DNA from: Phenylobacterium sp.
GTDB taxonomy: Bacteria > Pseudomonadota > Alphaproteobacteria > Caulobacterales > Caulobacteraceae
NCBI GenBank assembly: GCA_025350885.1
Contig: JANXXA010000108.1
Coordinates: 1 to 7,702, forward strand
Length of the DNA: 7,702 nt
Reading direction: 5' to 3'
Shown here: positions 5,923 through 7,702 of the stretch, piece after piece
Layout of the letters: every line of letters begins with the position of its first letter
Position numbering within the stretch: position 1 is the first letter of the stretch
The notes under the pieces: generated by a model
Databases searched by the model: none
What the model was told of the DNA's origin: nothing
What the model saw: only the letters and a program-made list of their open reading frames with translations
Program-made: the position numbers and the translations under genes

Positions 5923-6414
5923 CTATTGCAGCTTTCCGGCCAGCTGGCCGATGGCGACGTCGATCAGAGGATCGCTCTTGGCGCCCACAAGACGGGCCGA
6001 CAGCACCTGTTCGGCCAGATTGGCCGCGAGCTCGCCGGCGGCGGCCTTCACCTGCGCTGCGGCCTGAGCCTCGGCGGTAGCGATGCGGCGCTCGGCCAGC
6101 TGGCCCCGGCGCTCGATCTGCTCGGCAAGCCGGACCTGGGCCTCGGCCTGCATGCGTGTGGCTTGATCCTGAGCATTGGCCATGATCTCGGCAGCCAGCT
6201 TTTCCGACTGTTCGCGATCGGCCTGGATCCGGGCCAACAGCGACTGAGCCTCTTCCCGCAGGCGATTGGCCTCATCCAGCTGGGCGCGGACCTTGTCGCC
6301 GGCATCGCCCAGGGCCTTCCAGGCGAACTTGTGCACGCCGGCCAGGACCAGGACGGCCAGGAACACGATAAAGGCGGCGCCGACCCAGAAGTGGGCGTCG
6401 GTGATCAGTTCCAT
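5923..6414 (-). CDS. atpF: ATP synthase F0 subunit b
   Basis: Subunit b is part of the peripheral stalk that holds the F1 head still against the rotating c ring. The product is 163 aa from the ATG at 6414-6412. One membrane helix lies near the N-terminus (about residues 9-27, FWVGAAFIVFLAVLVLAGV), followed by a long charged, Ala/Glu/Arg-rich helix that should form the coiled coil, ending in a C-terminal part that contacts subunit delta. The longer frame reaching 6582 runs inside the b' gene and is rejected, since family similarity begins at MELITDAHFW. The stop of the upstream b' gene is only 4 nt away, so the two are tightly coupled. It is the last gene of the F0 operon. Confidence 0.93.
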   Translation of the reverse strand: MELITDAHFWVGAAFIVFLAVLVLAGVHKFAWKALGDAGDKVRAQLDEANRLREEAQSLLARIQADREQSEKLAAEIMANAQDQATRMQAEAQVRLAEQIERRGQLAERRIATAEAQAAAQVKAAAGELAANLAEQVLSARLVGAKSDPLIDVAIGQLAGKLQ

Positions 6415-6418
6415 CGTT

Positions 6419-6946
6419 TCAGGATCCCCTGGCGGCGGCGAGTTCCGCCGGGCTGGCGGCGCGGCCGGTGAGCTTGCCGACGATGGCGCCCGCTGCGTCG
6501 GCGGCGATGGCGGCGACGTTGGCCATCGCCGCGTCACGCGCCGTGGCGATTCTGGCTTCGGCCTGGGCGCCCTTGGCGGCAAGTTTGGCTTCTTCCTCGC
6601 CGAGCTTGGCCGTCACCTCGGCCTGGGCTCTGGCGCGGGCATCCGCGGCGACGCGCTGGGCGGCGGCGCGGGCCTGAGCCGTCTCCGCCGCCGCAGCGGC
6701 GGCTTGAGCCTCAGCTTCATCCCTGAGCCGCCGTGCGTCAGCGATGTCGCCGCTGATCTTCTCCTCGCGCACCTCAATCGTGCCGCCCACACGCGGCGCG
6801 GCGAACAGGCGGACGAACGCCAGTACGACCAGGAACATGATCAGGAACCAAGCGATCTGGCCCGGCCACCACTGGAGGTCGAACTGCGGCAGACCAGCGG
6901 CGTGGGCCTCGGCCGACGCCGTGCCGTCTTGGGTTTCGGTCGCCAT
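6419..6946 (-). CDS. atpF2: ATP synthase F0 subunit b' (second b-type subunit)
   Basis: This is the b' partner (also called atpG or atpX) that pairs with b as a heterodimeric peripheral stalk in alphaproteobacteria, cyanobacteria and chloroplasts. The product is 175 aa. Residues 1-24 are hydrophilic and Ala-rich. FDLQWWPGQIAWFLI (from residue 22) leads into the membrane helix, about residues 31-49, and a long Ala/Glu/Arg coiled-coil helix follows to about residue 155. The start at 6946 is supported by an AGGAG site about 11 nt upstream on the minus strand. It lies 24 nt after atpE and 4 nt before atpF, in the same operon. It differs clearly from the b gene in sequence and in its N-terminal extension, so this is not a recent duplication. 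Confidence 0.92.
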   Translation of the reverse strand: MATETQDGTASAEAHAAGLPQFDLQWWPGQIAWFLIMFLVVLAFVRLFAAPRVGGTIEVREEKISGDIADARRLRDEAEAQAAAAAAETAQARAAAQRVAADARARAQAEVTAKLGEEEAKLAAKGAQAEARIATARDAAMANVAAIAADAAGAIVGKLTGRAASPAELAAARGS

Positions 6947-6970
6947 CGGCGATCAGTCTCCTGAGGAAGC

Positions 6971-7231
6971 TTAGGAGCCGAACAGGATGAGCAGCGAGAC
7001 CACGAAGGCGAACAGGCCCATGGTTTCGGTGAGCGCCATGCCGAGAAACAGCATGGTCTGCTGGCTGGAGGCGCCCGCCGGGTTGCGGATGGCGGCCTGA
7101 AGATAGCTGCCGAACAGGATGCCGAGGCCGACCCCGGCGCCGATCATGCCCATGGCGGCGAGGCCCGCGCCGATCAGCTTGGCGGAGGAATGGAAGTCGA
7201 TCACGGAAGCGACAGCGGCGTGGGGTTCCAT
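6971..7231 (-). CDS. atpE: ATP synthase F0 subunit c (rotor ring)
   Basis: Subunit c forms the proton-driven rotor ring in the membrane. The product is 86 aa with two membrane helices. Helix 1 carries the Gly-repeat GAGVGLGILFG (Gly31, 33, 35 and 37), which packs the ring tightly. The polar loop between the helices has Arg49-Asn50-Pro51, which contacts the central stalk. Helix 2 has MALTETMGLFAFV, in which Glu69 is the proton-carrying carboxylate; Glu at this site instead of the Asp of E. coli is usual in many bacteria and mitochondria. The residues around it give no sign of a sodium-binding ring. The ATG at 7231-7229 has GAGGA (7240-7244 on the minus strand) 8 nt upstream. The gene is 33 nt downstream of atpB. 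Confidence 0.96.
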   Translation of the reverse strand: MEPHAAVASVIDFHSSAKLIGAGLAAMGMIGAGVGLGILFGSYLQAAIRNPAGASSQQTMLFLGMALTETMGLFAFVVSLLILFGS

Positions 7232-7264
7232 AGGGGTAGTCCTCTTGTCGAATTCAGGTTGGGA

Positions 7265-7702
7265 TTAGTGGCCGTGACCAAAGTTCACGACCTCGTTGAG
7301 ATAGACGGTCGCCAGCGCCGCAAAGACGAAGGCCTGAAGGATCGCCACCACCAGCTCCAGGCCGGTCAGTCCCACGATCATCGCAAAGGAAAGAATGCTG
7401 GGAATGAAGGCGAGTGTCGCCAGCCCGCCGGAAAGCCCGACGATCGCGAGCGCGACCACGAAAGAGCCGAACAGGCTCATCACCACGTGGCCACCCAGCA
7501 TGTTGCCGAACAGACGCAAGGCCAAGGTCAGCGGGCGCACGAAGTAGGAAATCATCTCAATCAGCACCATCGCGATGCCGCCGAAGATGCCCATTCCGGA
7601 AACCCAGAAGAGGCCCAGAAACCGTGGGCCATGCTTGACGAAGCCAAGGATGAACACGCTGAAGAATGTCAGCACGGCCAGGGTTGCTGTTACTGCCAGT
7701 TG
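7265..7702 (-). CDS. atpB: ATP synthase F0 subunit a (partial, N-terminus outside the window)
   Basis: Subunit a forms the two proton half-channels beside the c ring. The frame is open through the right window edge, giving 145 visible residues beginning QLAVTATLAVLTFF, so the GTG at 7675 is internal and not the start. About 100 N-terminal residues are missing compared with the usual 240-250. The hallmark YFVRPLTLALRLFGNML is present; the Arg in LALRLFGN (visible residue 63) is the essential one that meets the c-subunit carboxylate (Arg210 in E. coli). A His sits nine residues later (GGH), where E. coli has Glu219, as in mitochondria-like forms. At least four hydrophobic stretches are visible. 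It is the first F0 gene seen in the window; the operon promoter lies outside. Confidence 0.95.
   Translation of the reverse strand, partial: QLAVTATLAVLTFFSVFILGFVKHGPRFLGLFWVSGMGIFGGIAMVLIEMISYFVRPLTLALRLFGNMLGGHVVMSLFGSFVVALAIVGLSGGLATLAFIPSILSFAMIVGLTGLELVVAILQAFVFAALATVYLNEVVNFGHGH

Noticed and set aside
6415..6582. N-terminal extension of atpF into the b' gene
   Set aside because: The added residues are Pro/Arg-rich shadow sequence. The b family starts at MELITDAHFW, 4 nt after the b' stop.

Overview
The window looks like chromosomal DNA from a high-GC alphaproteobacterium, most likely of the Caulobacterales (Caulobacter/Phenylobacterium type). The reasons are the strong G/C third-position bias, a glycine decarboxylase split into two subunits (GcvPA and GcvPB), an ATP synthase F0 operon in the order a-c-b'-b with two different b-type subunits, and a c subunit with a carboxylate (Glu69) in its second helix. 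The genus assignment is inference.

Layout, left to right. Positions 2-235 hold the C-terminal end of an unrecognised, lower-GC gene that may carry a HEPN-type RX4H motif. Positions 236-605 are a leader: a stem-loop, a plausible promoter, a tandem two-aptamer glycine riboswitch and a probable translation-control expression platform. Next comes the glycine cleavage operon on the plus strand: gcvT (606-1739), gcvH (1873-2238), gcvPA (2440-3795) and gcvPB (3792-5372). Two unrelated palindromic elements sit in its first two gene junctions. One has perfect 27-bp arms (1744-1832, gcvT|gcvH). The other has perfect 32-bp arms and two nested hairpins (2263-2412, gcvH|gcvPA). A small two-helix membrane protein (5494-5907, plus) follows. 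It converges, with only 15 bp between, on the minus-strand F0 operon: atpB (a, cut by the window edge), atpE (c), the b' gene and atpF (b).

The genes cooperate in two units. GcvPA/PB decarboxylates glycine onto the lipoyl arm of GcvH, and GcvT passes the C1 unit to tetrahydrofolate and releases ammonia. The L protein is not in the window. The glycine riboswitch would switch this system on when glycine is abundant. The F0 genes encode the membrane proton channel, rotor ring and peripheral stalk of ATP synthase.

I see no clearly new multi-gene system. The least explained parts are the two palindromic elements inside an essential-type metabolic operon, the switchable hairpins between riboswitch and gcvT start, and the possible HEPN-like fragment at the left edge.
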